This document shows positions 23,001-38,000 of a stretch of 64,000 nt of DNA, piece after piece (positions within the stretch are counted from its first letter, which is position 1; each line of letters starts with the position of its first letter). The stretch is from Strigops habroptila. Lineage: Eukaryota > Chordata > Aves > Psittaciformes > Psittacidae. The position numbers and the translations under genes are program-made. The stretch covers positions 381,001 through 445,000 of the forward strand of contig NC_046358.1 in assembly GCF_004027225.2 (NCBI RefSeq), written 5' to 3'. The notes under the pieces are model-generated. The model searched no databases. It saw nothing but the letters and a program-made list of their open reading frames with translations, and was not told the origin of the DNA.

Positions 23001-26000
23001 TACCTTGAACGCTGTGCAGGGGCTCCGGGGGACAAAGTTAGTATTTTTTCCATATAAAAACACATTCAGATTTAAAAGTCCTGTGTGCAGGTGGGTTGTA
23101 CATTGAATTTCAAGCCATGAAACAGCCTTTCTAAGGTGCCTTTTCACACTAGTGTTTGGTAACAGCAGGTCACTGCTCAGCCATGGTAACAGGTCTAGGG
23201 GTGTTTGTGAGCTGATCGCCTCCGGCTCCTGTTGCTGAACACTCACAGGGACAACAAGGTGAGGAGGAGGCTACACCTCATGTGCAGCTTGTGGTGCCAC
23301 TGGGGGATGGCACCAGTCGTGCTGCTGTCCTGCAGCAGTGGGAGCTGCTGCGTTAAACACCACGAACAAAGGATGATACAGACAGATGCTTGTAGACATC
23401 CATAGATCCATTGTCTTGTGCCTCTGAATCGACTCGTAAACCAACACACACAACAGCTTCTATGTGTTATTGCAACTCTTGCTGTTGTCCTTTTCTTGTT
23501 TGGTTCAGTGCTAAACTAAGTTTTGTAGCACACTTTGCTATTTAGTGTCTTCCTAAACAGAGGAGGCCACCAGGATGCTCAGGGGCTGGAGCACCTCCAG
23601 TATGGAGACAGGCTGAGAACATTGGGGCTGTTCAGCCTGGAGAAGAGAAGCTGCGTGGAGACCTCAGAGCAGCTTCCAGTGCCTGAAGGAGCTACAAGGA
23701 TGCCGGAGAGGGACCTTCATCAGGGACTGGAGTGACAGGACAAGGATTGATGGGTTCAAACTGAAACAGGGGAAGTTCAGGTTGGATCTAAGGTAGAAGC
23801 TCTTCCCTGTGAGGGTGCTGAGGCGCTGGCACAGACTTTTCCCAGAGAAGCTGTGGCTGCCCCATCCCTGGCAGTGTTCAAGGCCAGGTTGGACACAGGG
23901 GCTTGGAGCAACCTGCTCTAGTGGAAGGTGTCCCTGCCTGTGGCAGGGAGGAGCTTAAGCTCCTTTCCAACCCAAACCATTCCATGATTCCTGATGTGCT
24001 GCTCCAGAAGATCCATTTGCTGTGGCCATCGGGCTGCCTGCAGGGGTAGGTTGGAGAAACCCCTCTCAAATCCCAGAGGAGCTCTTGCCTCAAGCTGTGC
24101 TAAGCCAGCAGGGCAAGCTGCTGGGCAGGCTTTGGAAGAGCTGCATGAGGAGGCACCAGAGGGGTGCCGAGGGGAGAGAAAATCAGCTACTAGAGGAAAA
24201 AGTGAACTACTCCAGCTGAAAGTGCAGCTGATCCCAGCAGAGCTGCTGTTTGCCTCAGTGGCTGTTAGGAAAGGGAACAGAACTAGGTTCCTGGGGTGGT
24301 TTTACATTCAGGTCGTCTCCAGCTTTGGGAAAATTACCTTTCCAAGGACTAAAACAGTGGTCTTGGACATCCTGGTTCATGCAGTGATTGTGACCAGGGA
24401 TGTGTGTGGTTGCATGACACAGAATGCAGACTATTCTGTACTCCTGGTATTTCCAAATGCAGACTCGAGATGCAGAATATTCTCATTATCTGAGATCAGC
24501 TGAAAACTGCCAGCAGCTTCATCTTTGGCACTCATGATGGGACTGTCTATTCACTGTTCCATTCAGTAGGTGATTCTGTTGTGCTTCCCAGTGTCAAAGC
24601 AAGCAGAAGAACTGACATACATCTGTTCAGCAAACCCCATTCTTACTTACAGGAAGCACGAACTTTTTGCACTCAGAGGTGAATGTCATCAAATAGTTCT
24701 CATAAATCCTTTTGTTGTCTCTTTGGAAAGAAGTGTGAGTCAGCTGTGGTTCTGGTATGTAACAGTTTCTCAATAAAAGCAAAGTTCTTGGGTGGTTTCT
24801 CTGGCTCCTGCAAATGGAGCCCTTTTATTTAGGGCTGGGGCTGCAGCTCTGACTGCAGACAGCCTCATGTGGGGTGGGAGCTATTGCTCAGTTGTTATCT
24901 CTTCAGCCAGCTCTTAACAGCGTAATGTGAGAAAGCAGGAAAGATCTGTTGGGAGTTCAGATGTAGTAAAAAAGCATTTTTGGATTGCTTTGCACCATTT
25001 CATCCATTAGGACTAAAGGAACATGCCCAAGTCTAGACCATGGACTTGTCTTCAGGAAAAACAAGTGCCCCTGGAAAAGAAAAGCCATTTTGTGCCTGAG
25101 AGATGTTTAAAATCTCAGTTACTTAAAATCTGAGGAGATGGTTAAGTTGATGTCAGGTACTTTGGGATTAGATGCCAGACCTTGTCCACCTGACTGGTAC
25201 CTCGGTCTCTGCAGGTCTGCTCCTTACGCTGCACGATGGGGTCCTGAGAGTAAGGGCATTTGGACATGAGTAATCTCATTTCCTCATTTGCAAAGCAAAA
25301 CTTCATTGGAAACCCTGCTGCATGTAATGAGTGGGTTTCAAATCCTGGGTCTTGACTGTGTGCTTGGTTTGATCAGTCCGGATCTCCTCCTGGAGCCTTC
25401 TGTGCCCTCAGGATTCAGTTCCACACTGGCTGAAGCTTAAACGGGGGCTGCTGTGTCCCTTCCTTGTGAAAGCCACTGGAACAGGAGTTGGGTTTTCATA
25501 GACTCACAGCACGACAGGATGATTTGGAAGGGACCTTAAAGCTCATCCAGTTCTAACAACTTCTTCCATTCTGCCTGAGATCTCATCTCAGTCTCCCCTC
25601 TGGCAGGTTAAAGCCATTCCCCTTGTCCTGTCCCTCCATCCCTTGTCCAAAGCCCCTCTCCAGGTTTCCTGTAGCCCGTTTAGGCCCTGGAGCTGCTCTA
25701 AGGTCTCCCCTTCAGGAGCCTTCTCTTCTCCAGGCTGCCCCAGCCCAGCTCTCTCAGCCTGGCCAGCTCTAACCAAGCCTTTCCTCAGCTTTCAGCTGGA
25801 TCAGTCCCTGCAGCACCTCACTCAGGTCACACAGAGATGGTGCCTCCGGGACGGAGACAGGGCAGGGGCAGTCCCTAAGCAGGACTTGCTGTGCTGAGGC
25901 GGTCAGAGAGCTGTGCAGGCCTGGCCTGAGGGTGCAGAGGTGCAGCTCTCTGTCTTCAGCATACTTGGGCTCATGGCCTGATAATCCTTTTTGTTTCTTT

Positions 26001-29000
26001 AATGTCTCTGTCACCTTCCGTTAGGCTCTGTATAAAGTCCCATCTCTTGAAACAGCAGCAGTGCTGGTTTGGGCTGATCTGCTCCTCCTTGTCTTTGCTT
26101 GACTAAGGAAATGTTTTGGAGTGGTGACGAGTTCAACAGTTCATTTTCAGTTGCACTGAAACTCTCCTGGTGCAGTGAGAAGATCTCAAGCCTGAGAGCT
26201 TTCTCACTGCTAAATTGGAAGCGTATCTCTGACAAAGCGGGCGTAAGGCTTCTCAAAGACACAGGGAAGCATTTGACATCTGTGAATCTCATGGTGATCT
26301 GCATTGTGTGGATCAAGGCTCTGCTCCTTCTGCTTCTTTTTGCCTGGAGTTGTTCTTGGCCAGATCAGGCTCCTCTCCTGGCTGGATGGATACGAGTAAA
26401 TGACAGCAAAACAGAAGGAATGGAAGTTAATGGGGATGAAGGGAGGACGATGGATGGTTAAACTTTGGGGATTGAGACAGTCTGTCATGAAGCCATGCTT
26501 AGAAGTGCAGGAATTTATACCTGTTTACCTGAAATGTAATCTCCAAAAGGTATCTATTTATGATGGACACGGTTAGTAATTAGAAAACAGAGACCAGACA
26601 TACTTTCCATCAAAGAGTATAATTTCCAGTGTCATTAGAAGGTGCAGCAACGTGACCAGCTTCTTCTGTTTCTCCCTTTCAGAGGCATCGTTGCCAGTAT
26701 CTTGGTTTTCCTGTGTTTTGGAGTGACACAAGCTAAAGATGGACCATTTTCAAGACCTCATCCAGGTAATTCACCTTGCTTAAGTCAGGTATTTCTGATA
26801 AATTGCGTGGTTTATGGTGCACGTAAATGCTTGTTACTTGTAGAGAGGGTAAGTAGTAATTTAAATAGTAATAGAGGTTCATTACTACACACTTACCTCC
26901 CTGCTCCCACCCTGCCTCCGAACACCACAGGAGCCCTCTGTGCTTCCAGGCTCAGTAGCACTGGGTATTTTTTGTTGGATCTCCCTGTTTTGGCTTCCTG
27001 TTGGGAGTGAAAAGCTTTGTGTGAGCTTCCACATTCTTGGAACCTGAACTTCCCTTGTTTATCCCTCCTTTCTGCACTGGGACTGCACGTCTGACCATGT
27101 ATCCGGTTGCTGGAGCACTGCACTCCCTTTGCCTATGTCCATTATCTACAACAACTGGTGGAACAGAGGCCCTTGATTGTGATTGTAGGGATTTCTAGTG
27201 AGACTGTAAGTCCTGAAAGCGTATGAAAGCACAGCACAAAGCCTCTTCCATGTAGGGTTGTATCAGGTGAATATGAACATATTAAAGTATCTTTGATCTT
27301 TTGCTTATTTTTAGCTGTGAATCATTGAGAAGGAATTAAGGGCATTTATATAGACCCACATAATATTCCTGAAAGCATTAGGCTGTCTTATAGTCAGATA
27401 AAGCTGTAAGTACTTCCTATGCCAGACATTTAACCTTCCAGTTTAGGAATGCTATTCCTTATGAGAAGCAGCAGGCACGTTAAGAGCCTCGGTCAGAGCA
27501 GACGTTGTTCTAGAGCAATGCCCACAGCCCACCTCTGGTTTTATTCACAAGTTTGCACTTCTGAGGTCTTTTAAATAGCAGTTTTTAGTCTTTCCCTTCT
27601 GTCACAGTTAGTTCTGGTTCCTCCTGTAGGAGAAATTACTGCTTTTAAGGACATGGGTGGTATTCGGGTGCTTCCAGTGTCAGAACATGCAGTGATTGTG
27701 TCTGGGCTGGAAGTCGGTTTTATTCCCTAGAAGAAAGCAGTGCAAACTGGATTGGGGAAGTCCATGGGTCAGAGATGTCTACAGCAAACTTCTAGCCTGG
27801 ACTGAGCCACCTCTGCATGCTTCTGTCTCAGAAACAGCAGGTACTGGCCTGAGTGGAGTCTGTTTCAGCAGAATCAAATCCTCCATTCAATTCAATCACT
27901 TATTCAATCACGTCCAACACTGGGTGTATGGAAGGAGAACACCCGTCCTTGGCGTGCCTCTCCCCTCATCCGCGCAGCAGCAGACAGGCTCTGCAGCCCC
28001 TGAGGCCCAGCCTCAGCTCTCCAGTTACACAGGGTGCATTGGGAAGCTCCCACCAGGCAGTCAAGCAGCGTGGTGCTGTTCCAGGAGAAAGACCTCATCC
28101 CAAAGGAACTGCGGCGCAGGCCGCTGGTGCGTGCTGCTTCCATTTATAGGGCAGAAGGAGGCCTCGGGGTCAGGCAGGCCACAGTGATCACGCACAGCCA
28201 CATCAGGTCTCTTGCATGAGCTCCTCAAGCTGGATCTTGGTAGCTAGGTTTGATGTAATGCTGCTGTCAGGTGGTTTCGAGCCCTATTATTCAGTATATG
28301 TGTATCTATTATGACCAGCTCAGGGCTGGTTTGTATTTTTGGCAGGATTTTGTGCTTAATGTTCTGTTTAAACAGCTCCTCTTCCTGCTTATCCACCTGA
28401 TTGATTTAGACACAGCTCTCCTGTGCCAGCACCATTGGTTTTGCTAAGGAAACAAAGTTTGCTGAAGTAACAAGTTCTGCTTTTAGTCTCCCCCTTCACT
28501 ATGAGCCTGCTTTCCCCATAGCACTTTGGGTCCTTCTCTTTGTGTTTTGAGTTTTCTTCTTTAAATGGCTGTTCAGAGCTGTGCAGGGTATTGCAGATGT
28601 GAGAGCACTGATGTTTTGTGATGGTGTTAAAGCTTCCCAGCGCCTCTCTGGCAGTGCCTTGGTGGCTGGCTTTATACTGTGTGTGCTTGGCTGTATTACA
28701 ATGACAGCTGAGTGACTGCAGGTAATCCAAATACTTCTGTCCCAGCTGATAAGCTAACCTGGGAAGTTACTGGCTCCTAAGCATGAAACTGTATTAGAGC
28801 TCACTACTACTCCAGTCCTTTGAGATCATCTGATTTTCTTCTTGCTGACCCAGGGGACAAGTCTTAAGCTCTGCTTGTGGATCCATCTATTGGTGGGCAA
28901 ACACCCAAATTTGGGGAGTGTAATGCATTTCATGCTAAAATTCATCATGGATACAGTCAGCATCGGAATGCTGGCTCTTCAGTGTTTGCAAACAAAAGAT

Positions 29001-32000
29001 ACCTTCATTCTTACTGTCACATCCTCTTACAGAGCCTTGAACACACCCATAGGCTGGTGTTGTAGGAGTTCAGTGATGTCTTGTTGTTAACTTATAATTA
29101 CCACATGGTAATTAGACATAAATTTTCCATGACAATTAGTGCCAGAAATAGCTTCTAATATTCCCACCGTTTGCCAGCAGTTATTTTGATTTAATACATA
29201 GTGTTACATTCTTACTCATTGTGTTGTGTACGTCTTATACACCAAGGGGAATGAGCATAAAAAAGAACCTGATTTGAGGCAGCATCGGAGCAGTAACCAG
29301 GAAGATGGTTCTAATTGAGGAGGTTTATGGTGATGGGTTCACTTAAGGGAAGCCAATATTAGAGGTATGCCAAAAATAACCCTGCAGCGAAAGCTGAGGC
29401 CAGTCCAGGAAGAGAGAGGACACGATGTTTGTACAGCTCTGAAAACATCTTGCTCTGGTGTACGTGTACAGATCCAAAGCAGCCTCCAGCCCTCCCGGGT
29501 GCTTGTGGCAGACAGGGAGAAAGCACAGGAAATTATCACCAGGTCTTATCTTTATGCTGAGGCATTGCTGAGCGTGTCCAGCAGCTGCAGAGCTGCTGTG
29601 CCAGAGCTCTCTGCATGCAGGAGAAAAGCTCAGGCAGGGGTTTAGGTTTTCCTGCTCTGTGAACTGATGTGCATCACTGTCAGAAGTAGTTGTCATGTTT
29701 CTGGCTGTGAGGAATGTAGAACCTGCCATACAAGGCTTTGTAGGTCAGCAAAAACTCAGTGTTTATAAGTGTAAAGGTGAAGGAAGGAAGGAAGAAAGCA
29801 AAGCTCAGTCTTGTGGGAGAAGTGTGTTAATGACAGGTTAATTCTTCTGGCTTGAACACAGTGCTTCGTCTTGCACAGTCATTGTAGGAGAGGATAGCAG
29901 GCGCCTTATCGACCACAAACCGCCTCACAATGTGTTTAGAAGTTTGTTTGTGTTTTTACTGACTGGCCCCTAAGAAGACGCTTCATTGTGGTGCACAACA
30001 AGAAATGGCAATTGTGTTTGTGGACTTTCAATAAAAATCCTCAAAGTTGCAGATGTCCAGAGCTCTGAACCTGCTCTCCAGCCCCATCTGCCTCTTTGAA
30101 TTCTGTTTTGTCCTGGCAGTGTAAAATAGATCATTTGGGTGAAATGAATCCAGCAGCTTGCCTGAGAAAAGGTGCCACCTTTACACGTTTCAGTCTATTC
30201 TGAAGGTGGTATCAGAAGCCAGGCTGTGAGAGGCTTCTCTTTAAATTGCACTGGGGTTGTTGGGTGGGTGGGTTTTCCCCCTGCCTGGGGCTGAGATGGG
30301 CAAAGAGGACATTTATTCTTGTTCCAGGGGCAAACAAGCCTCTAGGAAGCTCTGCAGCATTGTGGCCGGTTAATCTTGGGTTCTGAGCTGATGGACAGTG
30401 TTTGCAAGCCTGGAGTTTATGTTCTTGCATTCTTGATATCATGTTGATGCTTTTAACTTAACATACCCAAGTTCCCTTGGAGTTAAGAGGGATAAATACC
30501 CAAATCAGGCCTGAAGGTTCTTGGGTTTTGAACTGTTCATACAGGCGGAGCAGCTTCTGTCTTCACTCAGCCCTATGAACCACTGGCTTTTGATCCCTCT
30601 TTGCCCCCATCCAACCCTGCTGCCACCAGGATGGAACCATGGAAGGAGACCTCTGGTTTATAAGCATAAACAGGAAACACCTGAGGGAAAGTCTATTAAA
30701 GTCATGCCAGAGTGATTACTATGGGATGTTACTGAGGGATTTAAATAGCCACTTGGAATGAGGCAGGTTTTGCTGAGTTACCTGTGTGAGCTTTCAGATG
30801 TGGTTAGTTACAAAGGCTCTGTCTGTGCATGGCTGGCTCTGTGTTGAGCAGCTTCCTCTTGGAACCATGGAATCAACCAGGTTGGAAAAGCCCTTCAAGC
30901 TCATCAAGTCCAACCATTCCCAGCACTGCCAAGGCCACCACTAACCCACGGCACTGAGGCCTCGGCTACTTGGTGTGTGAACACTTGCAGGGACGGTGAC
31001 TCCAGCCCTGCCCTGGGCAGCCTGTTCCAATGCCTGAGCACCCTCTGGGGAAGGAATTGTTCCTCAACTCCATCTAAACCTGCCCTGGTGCAGCTTGAGG
31101 CCGTTTCCTCTTGTCCCATCCCTTGTTCTTGGGAGCAGAGCCCAGCCCCCTCCTGGCTCCATCCTCCTGTCAGGCAGTTGCAGAGAGCGAGAAGGTCCCC
31201 CCTGAGCCTTCTCTTCTCCAGACTAAACCCCCCCAGGTCCCTCAGCCGTTCCTCATCACACTTGTGCTCCAGGCCCTGCACCAGCTCCGGGGCCCTTCTC
31301 TGGCCCCGCTCCAGCCCCTCAATGTCTTTCTTGCAGTGAGGGGCCCAGAACTGACACAGGACTCGAGGTGCAGCCCCACCGGTGCAGAGGCTCTTGGATT
31401 GGAGTTAACAAAATGCTGGATGAGATCTCGGAGCCTAGAAATCACTTTATGGAATGGAGACCAAACCAGTCTGTGGGAGCAGTGGGATGAATTGGGACCA
31501 CAGAGCTGGAATCGGGACAGTCAGAGGAGTGCTGCTGAGGAGTGTGCCTCGCAGAGGAGCTGAGGTGCCTGTGGTGGAGCTGGAAGTGTACAAATACTGT
31601 AACTTGTGTACCCTTTAGCTTGAGGCGCTGCTTCAGCGTGAGAAGATCTGTGGTTGCACATCTTGGGAGGGCGAAAAAGGGCTGCAGGCTCTGAAGCAGC
31701 TTAGTGTTACCTGGTGTTTTAATGTGAAGAGCTTCAAATGATCTCACAGGTCTTGCCTCTGGCAATTGGTACATTTTTGGGTACTTTTTTATTTAATTCC
31801 TAGTAAAAGTGAAGATGCTTGGTATTTTGCAGTGCTTTCTGTCCCTTGAGGAAACCATGCCTCAGGGTTGTCTTCAGGGGAAAAGACAAGCTTGCAAAAG
31901 CAGCAGTTCCTCCTGCTGGTCTCGGTCCCGTCTGTTCTAGCAGCGCTTGGGCAGATGTTGGCTGTGACAGGGCTGGGAAAACCCAGGTTGGACACATCAA

Positions 32001-35000
32001 GTTGTGTGAGAAACTAGGTTAGTCCCAGAAGGATCTAGTTCCCTTCCAGGGACTGCTGAAAACATTGCAGGCAGTGCATGTGGTTCCTTCTAACTCCTAG
32101 TGATTTAGTTCATTGGGTTGAAGCATCCTTATGGATCCCGGGCCACTCTTCCAGATCCAGGTCACTGCCTGAGCTGTTCTGGCAAATGTGGGTAGCAGTT
32201 TGTGTGGCAGTTAAAGAGCCTTTTCTGGTTGTACTCCTCAGGAAGGCTGGTGAGCCCTGGGATGCTGGGCTCTGGAATTGCTTGCTGGGAGCATCCCTCT
32301 TCACATTGAGTTGTTGCAGTAACTGAATAACTGCTGTTTGCTGACATCCCATTTGTCTCTCTCTGTAGCCTACTGGAGGTTTTGGCTGTGTGTCAGCGTT
32401 GTCTATGAGCTCTTCCTCATCTTTATACTCTTCCAGGTAAGTGACCCAGACCTCTATTGCTAAACACCAGTTCAATATGGGTATAAAATCCTTCAGGATT
32501 CTCGCTGATTGCAGCAGATGCTCTTCATTTCTGTGAAACCAAATCATGGTGCTACTGAAAGACACTTCCAGATTGAGGGGAAATGATAATCTAAACATAT
32601 TTCAGCTTGTCTAAGCCCAGTTAGGCTCTGCCTGCCTTGGGTGCTTTGAATGGTTGGGGCTTTTTGCAATAAACCAATATTTCATCCACCATTTGTGTAG
32701 TGGCAGCAAACTGAGGGTGATGTTTTCCCTACACAGACATGCTACTGATACTTCCAAAGTGTTTTGTACCATATTCTTGTCCTTTGGTAAATGAGAATCT
32801 TTTCCACTTCTGTGGCTTCTCAGAAATGCAACAGTTGAAGGGAAGTATTTTGAGATAAGCAAGAGCAGTGAACCTGATGCTGGTAACAAAGCTGTTGTGT
32901 TCCTTGTGTGTGCACCCCACTGCAAACTGAGTTCGAGTGTAAAGAAAGAGCTGGAGATTTTGAAGGAGACTCATAGAATCCAACCAAACCATAGAGTGGT
33001 TTGTGTTGGAAGAGACCTAAAAGCTCACGCAGTTCCAACCCCCTGCCACGGGCAGGGACACCTTCCACTAGAGCAGGTTGCTCCAAGCCCCTGTGTCCAA
33101 CCTGGCCTTGAACACTGCCAGGGATGGGGCAGCCACAGCTTCTCTGGGAAAAGTCTGTGCCAGCGCCTCAGCACCCTCACAGGGAAGAGCTTCTGCCTCA
33201 GAGCTCATCTCAATCTCCCCTCTGGCAGGTTAAAGCCATTCCCCTTGGCCTGTCCCTACAGGCCCTTGTCCAAAGCCCCTCTCCAGGTTTCCTGTAGTCC
33301 TTATGTTGTCAGTGTTTCATGTCACCCTGTTGTTTTCAGGCACCTTGTAAGTGATGCTCCAGACAAGCTGCAGCCACGGCGAACACGTTCTTATACCCAT
33401 TTTTATGGGGTGTCCCTGTGTAGCTGTGGGTCCTGGTGGTAAAGCCTGGAGCTGCTTTGCTTCCTTGGGCAGTGTGTTGTGTTTCCAGCCATCCAGTGGT
33501 TCAGGATGCTCACTGGCTGTGGCTCAGCTCTGTACTAAAAATACATTATTACTTTGCACATGTTTAAATAAGGTTAAAATTATGCTGAGTCTGTGACTAA
33601 ACTTCCTTAAGAGCAAATAGAGGCTCGCTGGGAGCTGGAACTTGTCTCAATGTGACCTTAGTGGTTTTAGTCTGTAATTTAACTATTATTGCTATGAACT
33701 ACTTTTCTCTTGCCCTCCTCTTACTGTTACTGGTCAGTCACAGACATTCCATTGCTCCTGCTGTGAAACACTGACCCAGCAGCTGGGAATCACTGACTCA
33801 GCAAACGTGTGCCTGAGCCACTAGTGAATGAGTTCAAGTTTTGGTCATTGCTTAGAACTGATGTTTTGGTAACTTCTTCCTCCCTGTTTGCTTCCAGTTC
33901 ATTCCCTTTGCAGTAGTGGGGCCTTGTTTGAAAATACCCTTCATTCAATGAGCTGCACTATAGTTCCTCTGCCACGGAAGGCAGCACAGCCCTCGCTGCT
34001 GCAGGGGATGCAGCCATGAATGAGCCTTGCCTGGGTGCCTGGCTGCTGCTTCCTTGCCCTTTCCAAGCTGGAGCTGGGGACAGGAAGGGCAGAGGGGCAG
34101 TGGGGAGGGTGAGCTGTGTGCCAGCTCGAGAGTGAAGCCTTTGGGAGGGAGGGGGCTCAGAGAAGGGGCTTAGGAAACAGGGTTATGGGTCTCTGAGTTT
34201 TCATCTTTAGGAAACCTTAAGTTCATTCCCTGGTCATTTTTCCCCTCCATATTTAGCATTGGAGGCTCTGGAGTCAGGGATATTTCTGTGTGATGCTCTG
34301 AGGGCTGGAGGTATTTCAAGAATTGTTCTGCAACAAATTGATAAAGAAAGAAACCCAGCACCCGTTTGAAGATACAACCTTGATCTTGATTAACTTTATA
34401 CTTTCCTGTGCATGGATCCTCACTAAGAGGGAAATATGGTCTTTGTGTTCCTCTTGCAGACAGTCCAGGACGGGCGGCAGTTCATGAAGTACATTGACCC
34501 ACATTTAGGTGTTCCTTTGCCAGAAAGGGACTATGGTGGCAACTGCCTTGTTTATGATCCTGGCAACGAAACGGATCCATTTCACAACATCTGGGTAAGA
34601 GGCAAAGCTGCTGCTGAATATGACTTTTTGGGTAAAGATTGCTTAAGTGAGCTCTGCAAAGGACGGTTGTGAGTCTCTGTGAGGGCTGAATCATACAACA
34701 AGTCATGACTGATTCTTTAGCTGCTTTATTTCTCTTCTCTTGACCTTTCCTGTCGATCAGATGGGGACGTGTCTCTTTGTATCCTCATCGCATTGCCCAG
34801 GAGAAAGGGTGAATGGTTTAACAGCCCTTCTTTCTCAGGTTACTGATGTCAACCTTTTCCCCAGGAGTTTGGATTTATTTGAGTGCTTAAAGAATCTTCT
34901 GCTCGGTCACCTTGAGCCACAAAGTCCAAAAGTTGCATGTAGAGTCACAGAGTGGTTTGGGTTGGAAGGGACCTTAAAGATCATCTTGTTCCACCCCTCT

Positions 35001-38000
35001 GCCACGGTCAGGGACACCTTCTGCTACACCACGTTGCTCAGGCAACTGAAGTTGCACTTTTCTGAGTACCAGAAACCATCAGATTGTTGTTTCTTGCTGG
35101 CAAACAGAAGACTTGAAACTCAAGGGCAAAGGAATTAGGATTATTTACAACTCCCTGGTGGCTTGGAGCTGTTAGTGCTTGTGTAGTGAGGAGCACGGAG
35201 TCCTCTGGGTCTACTCTGTCAGTCTTCAGTGCATCAGGAACTGGAACTGTGAGTTCTAGCAGCCCTTTTCCAGTCCCGCACCAAAGCGAGGAGGGAGAAG
35301 GGCACTCTTTGCCCAGGGGTTGTGGAGGCAGGACTGGTAAGATTTAAGAAGCTTTATTAGATACAAGAGGAGATCTGACGAAGAAATGCATGTTCTTGCT
35401 CTGGCTTGAATGTGTTCTGGTTCTGTCCCCTTGAAATTCAAGGAGCTTGACATTTAGCATTAAACAGGTAGTCTCTGCTTTATCAGTACAGTCCTAATTC
35501 CAGTTTCTGCCCCTTAAAATTGTTGACTTTGCGCTGGAGGTGGCTTCTGTGTTCACTCTGCTTGAGAACAAGGAAGCACATGACATACATCTATATTTAG
35601 ACATGAAACAACTGAAGTTTATTGCTGCTTAAAGCCTTAAGAAGGTGTGATTGTTGTAGTGCAGTGACCCACGTTCTCCGCTTGGTTTATAGGACAAACT
35701 GGATGGATTTGTCCCTGCTCACTTTTTTGGCTGGTACCTGAAGGTAAGAATGGGTCTTCTGTTCCATTTCTGTTGTGGTGCTGTTCTGCTTTTGAAGCTT
35801 GACTGCTTCTGTGTGAGTGATGCCAGCCTTTGTGAGCAATTGTACCGGGCAGTCATCTGTGAACTGGACTAAGTGTGTGTACTACATGAAAAGCTGTTTC
35901 ATCTCCTTCCCCTCCTGACCATGTTGGGTCACCTCGTTTCTTTCCAAGCAACATTACGTTGCTTTACAACAGGCTGAGGTGATGGGGATGTCCTAGGGCT
36001 GCAGCGCGGCTGAATCCTTATGCTGAACGTGGATGAAGATGCTGCTCTTCATTGCTCACCCTGACAAGCTGGAGCTGGTGTAGCGTAGACCCAGTGTTCC
36101 AGCACAGGACTGACATTTAGTGCAGGTGACTTCTTCAGTTTGTGTTAAGCAGGATCTGAAAAGCCTTTTTTGAGCAGCATTAGGATGATGCTGCCAGTGA
36201 TGGTTGAGCACCCAGTGATTCCATTTGTTTAACTGGCTTCCTTCCTACCGAATCACAGAATCACAGCTTGGAGGGGCCTCAAGGATCATAGAATCCTAGA
36301 ATCAACCAGGTTGGAAAAGACCTTTAAACTCATCAGTTCCAGCCATTGCCCAGCCCTGCCAAGGCCACCACTAACCCATGGCACTGAGGCCTCGGCTACA
36401 CGGGGTGTGAACACTTGCAGGGCCGGTGACTCCAGCCCTGCCCTGGGCAGCCTGTTCCAATGCCTGAGCACCCTCTGGGGAAGGAATTGTTCCTCAGCTC
36501 CATCTAAACCTGCCCTGGTGCAGCTTGAGGCCGTTTCCTCTTGTCCCATCCCTCGTTCCTTGGGAGCAGAGACCAGCCCCCTCCTGGCTCCATCCTCCTG
36601 TCAGGCAGTTGCAGAGAGCGAGAAGGTCCCCCCTGGGCCTTCTCTTCTCCAGACTAAACCCCCCCAGGTCCCTCAGCCGTTCCTCATCACACTTGTGCTC
36701 CAGACTCAGAACACAACTTATGTGATAGAATGAATACACTTCTGTTGAGTAGCAATCATCTGGTCCAACATTCTAGCAAAGCATGACCTGGACTAGATGT
36801 CCCTGCACCCTGTCCAGGTGAATCCCATCTTACCTGCCTTTGTTCTTCCGTGTAATGGTGTTGATGCCATCATCTGTACTCCCTAGTGCCTGCCTTGTCC
36901 ATTAGCCATACTTGACAAGCTTAGAGGCCTGTGAGCATTTGCCTTTAGTGGCCTATCATGTCATAAAAACAAGGTTGTCAGGAGTTTCCTGATCGTTTTC
37001 TGGGTGCTGGAGGCAAGATACTCAATCATAGAAATAACTGCTAAACAAAGCACTCTGTGTCCTGTGTTCTGAGTCCAGAGGCTTTGAAATTAGGGAAAAA
37101 TATAGTAATTTTAATGCACTGTTGTAAACCTAAATCTGAGCAGTGTGTCTGCAGGATTTATGGAGTTCTGCTGTATTTAGGTTTCTGAAGGATGTTATTG
37201 TAAGTGGTGTCTGGTTCTGCTCAGGCTGATGTGCAAGGGTTCATATTTGTAATGGTTTTTACTCTGTTGTAGAACTGTGGATGTTTGAAAGACTCTTTTC
37301 TCCCTTTATACAGACACTGATGATTCGGGACTGGTGGATGTGTATGATCATCAGTGTGATGTTCGAGTTTCTGGAGTACAGCCTGGAACACCAGCTTCCA
37401 AACTTCAGTGAATGTTGGTGGGATCACGTACGTACTGCGCAGACCATGACACATTTGCCTACATGGAATTATGTCTTTTGAAGGGAGGGGGCAGGAAGTG
37501 GGGAGCACTAAAGCCTCTCATGTGCCTGTGCCCAAAGGTGTACGTGTGGCTGCTGCAGTTCAGGGCATTGGTGCTTCTCCCTGCTGAGTGTGTAGTATGT
37601 TTGTCACTGTATTTTGTGGGTTTTCAACCTCTTGCACATGGTTAAACACTTGGTTTGGTTCATTTCACACCAAAGGAAGAATCTAAAGCTTTACCTGAAC
37701 ATTTGATGATGGTACAAACCATAAAACCTGAGATTAAGAGAAAGGTCAAACTCTGTGTGTAACATTTCTGATAGTGATTTTTCTTGCCTGTTAAAAGCTC
37801 CCCAAACCAGACTCGGCGCAGCTTGTGTCCAGCTCTTCCTTGTGTGCAAACCCACCTTCACTGTTCTCTGGAACCAGTAAATATTGCTGTGGTTAACACA
37901 GTGTATCATTATAACAGTAAATATTAGTGTCACTATATAGTTATATCAGTGTAACAGTGAATATTGCTGTGTTTGGGATTTCTGTGTGGGTTACGAAAAG

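Larger units (their letters stand above)
19881..26682 (+). other. PTDSS2 intron 2
   Basis: 6.8 kb with CR1 fragments at 20112-20172, 20992-21298, 23559-23990 and 25497-25764. No further exon or RNA gene is recognised. An AATAAA at about 24772 is intronic, with no sign that it is used. Confidence 0.85.
26766..32368 (+). other. PTDSS2 intron 3
   Basis: 5.6 kb. It contains a GGAA microsatellite at about 29779-29797 and a CR1 fragment at 30861-31390. Otherwise I see nothing gene-like. Confidence 0.85.

Noticed and set aside
24772..24777. Intronic AATAAA in PTDSS2 intron 2 (also near 30030 and 41257)
   Set aside because: Single hexamers are expected by chance in long introns. I saw no upstream terminal exon or convincing downstream GT-rich element to support cleavage.
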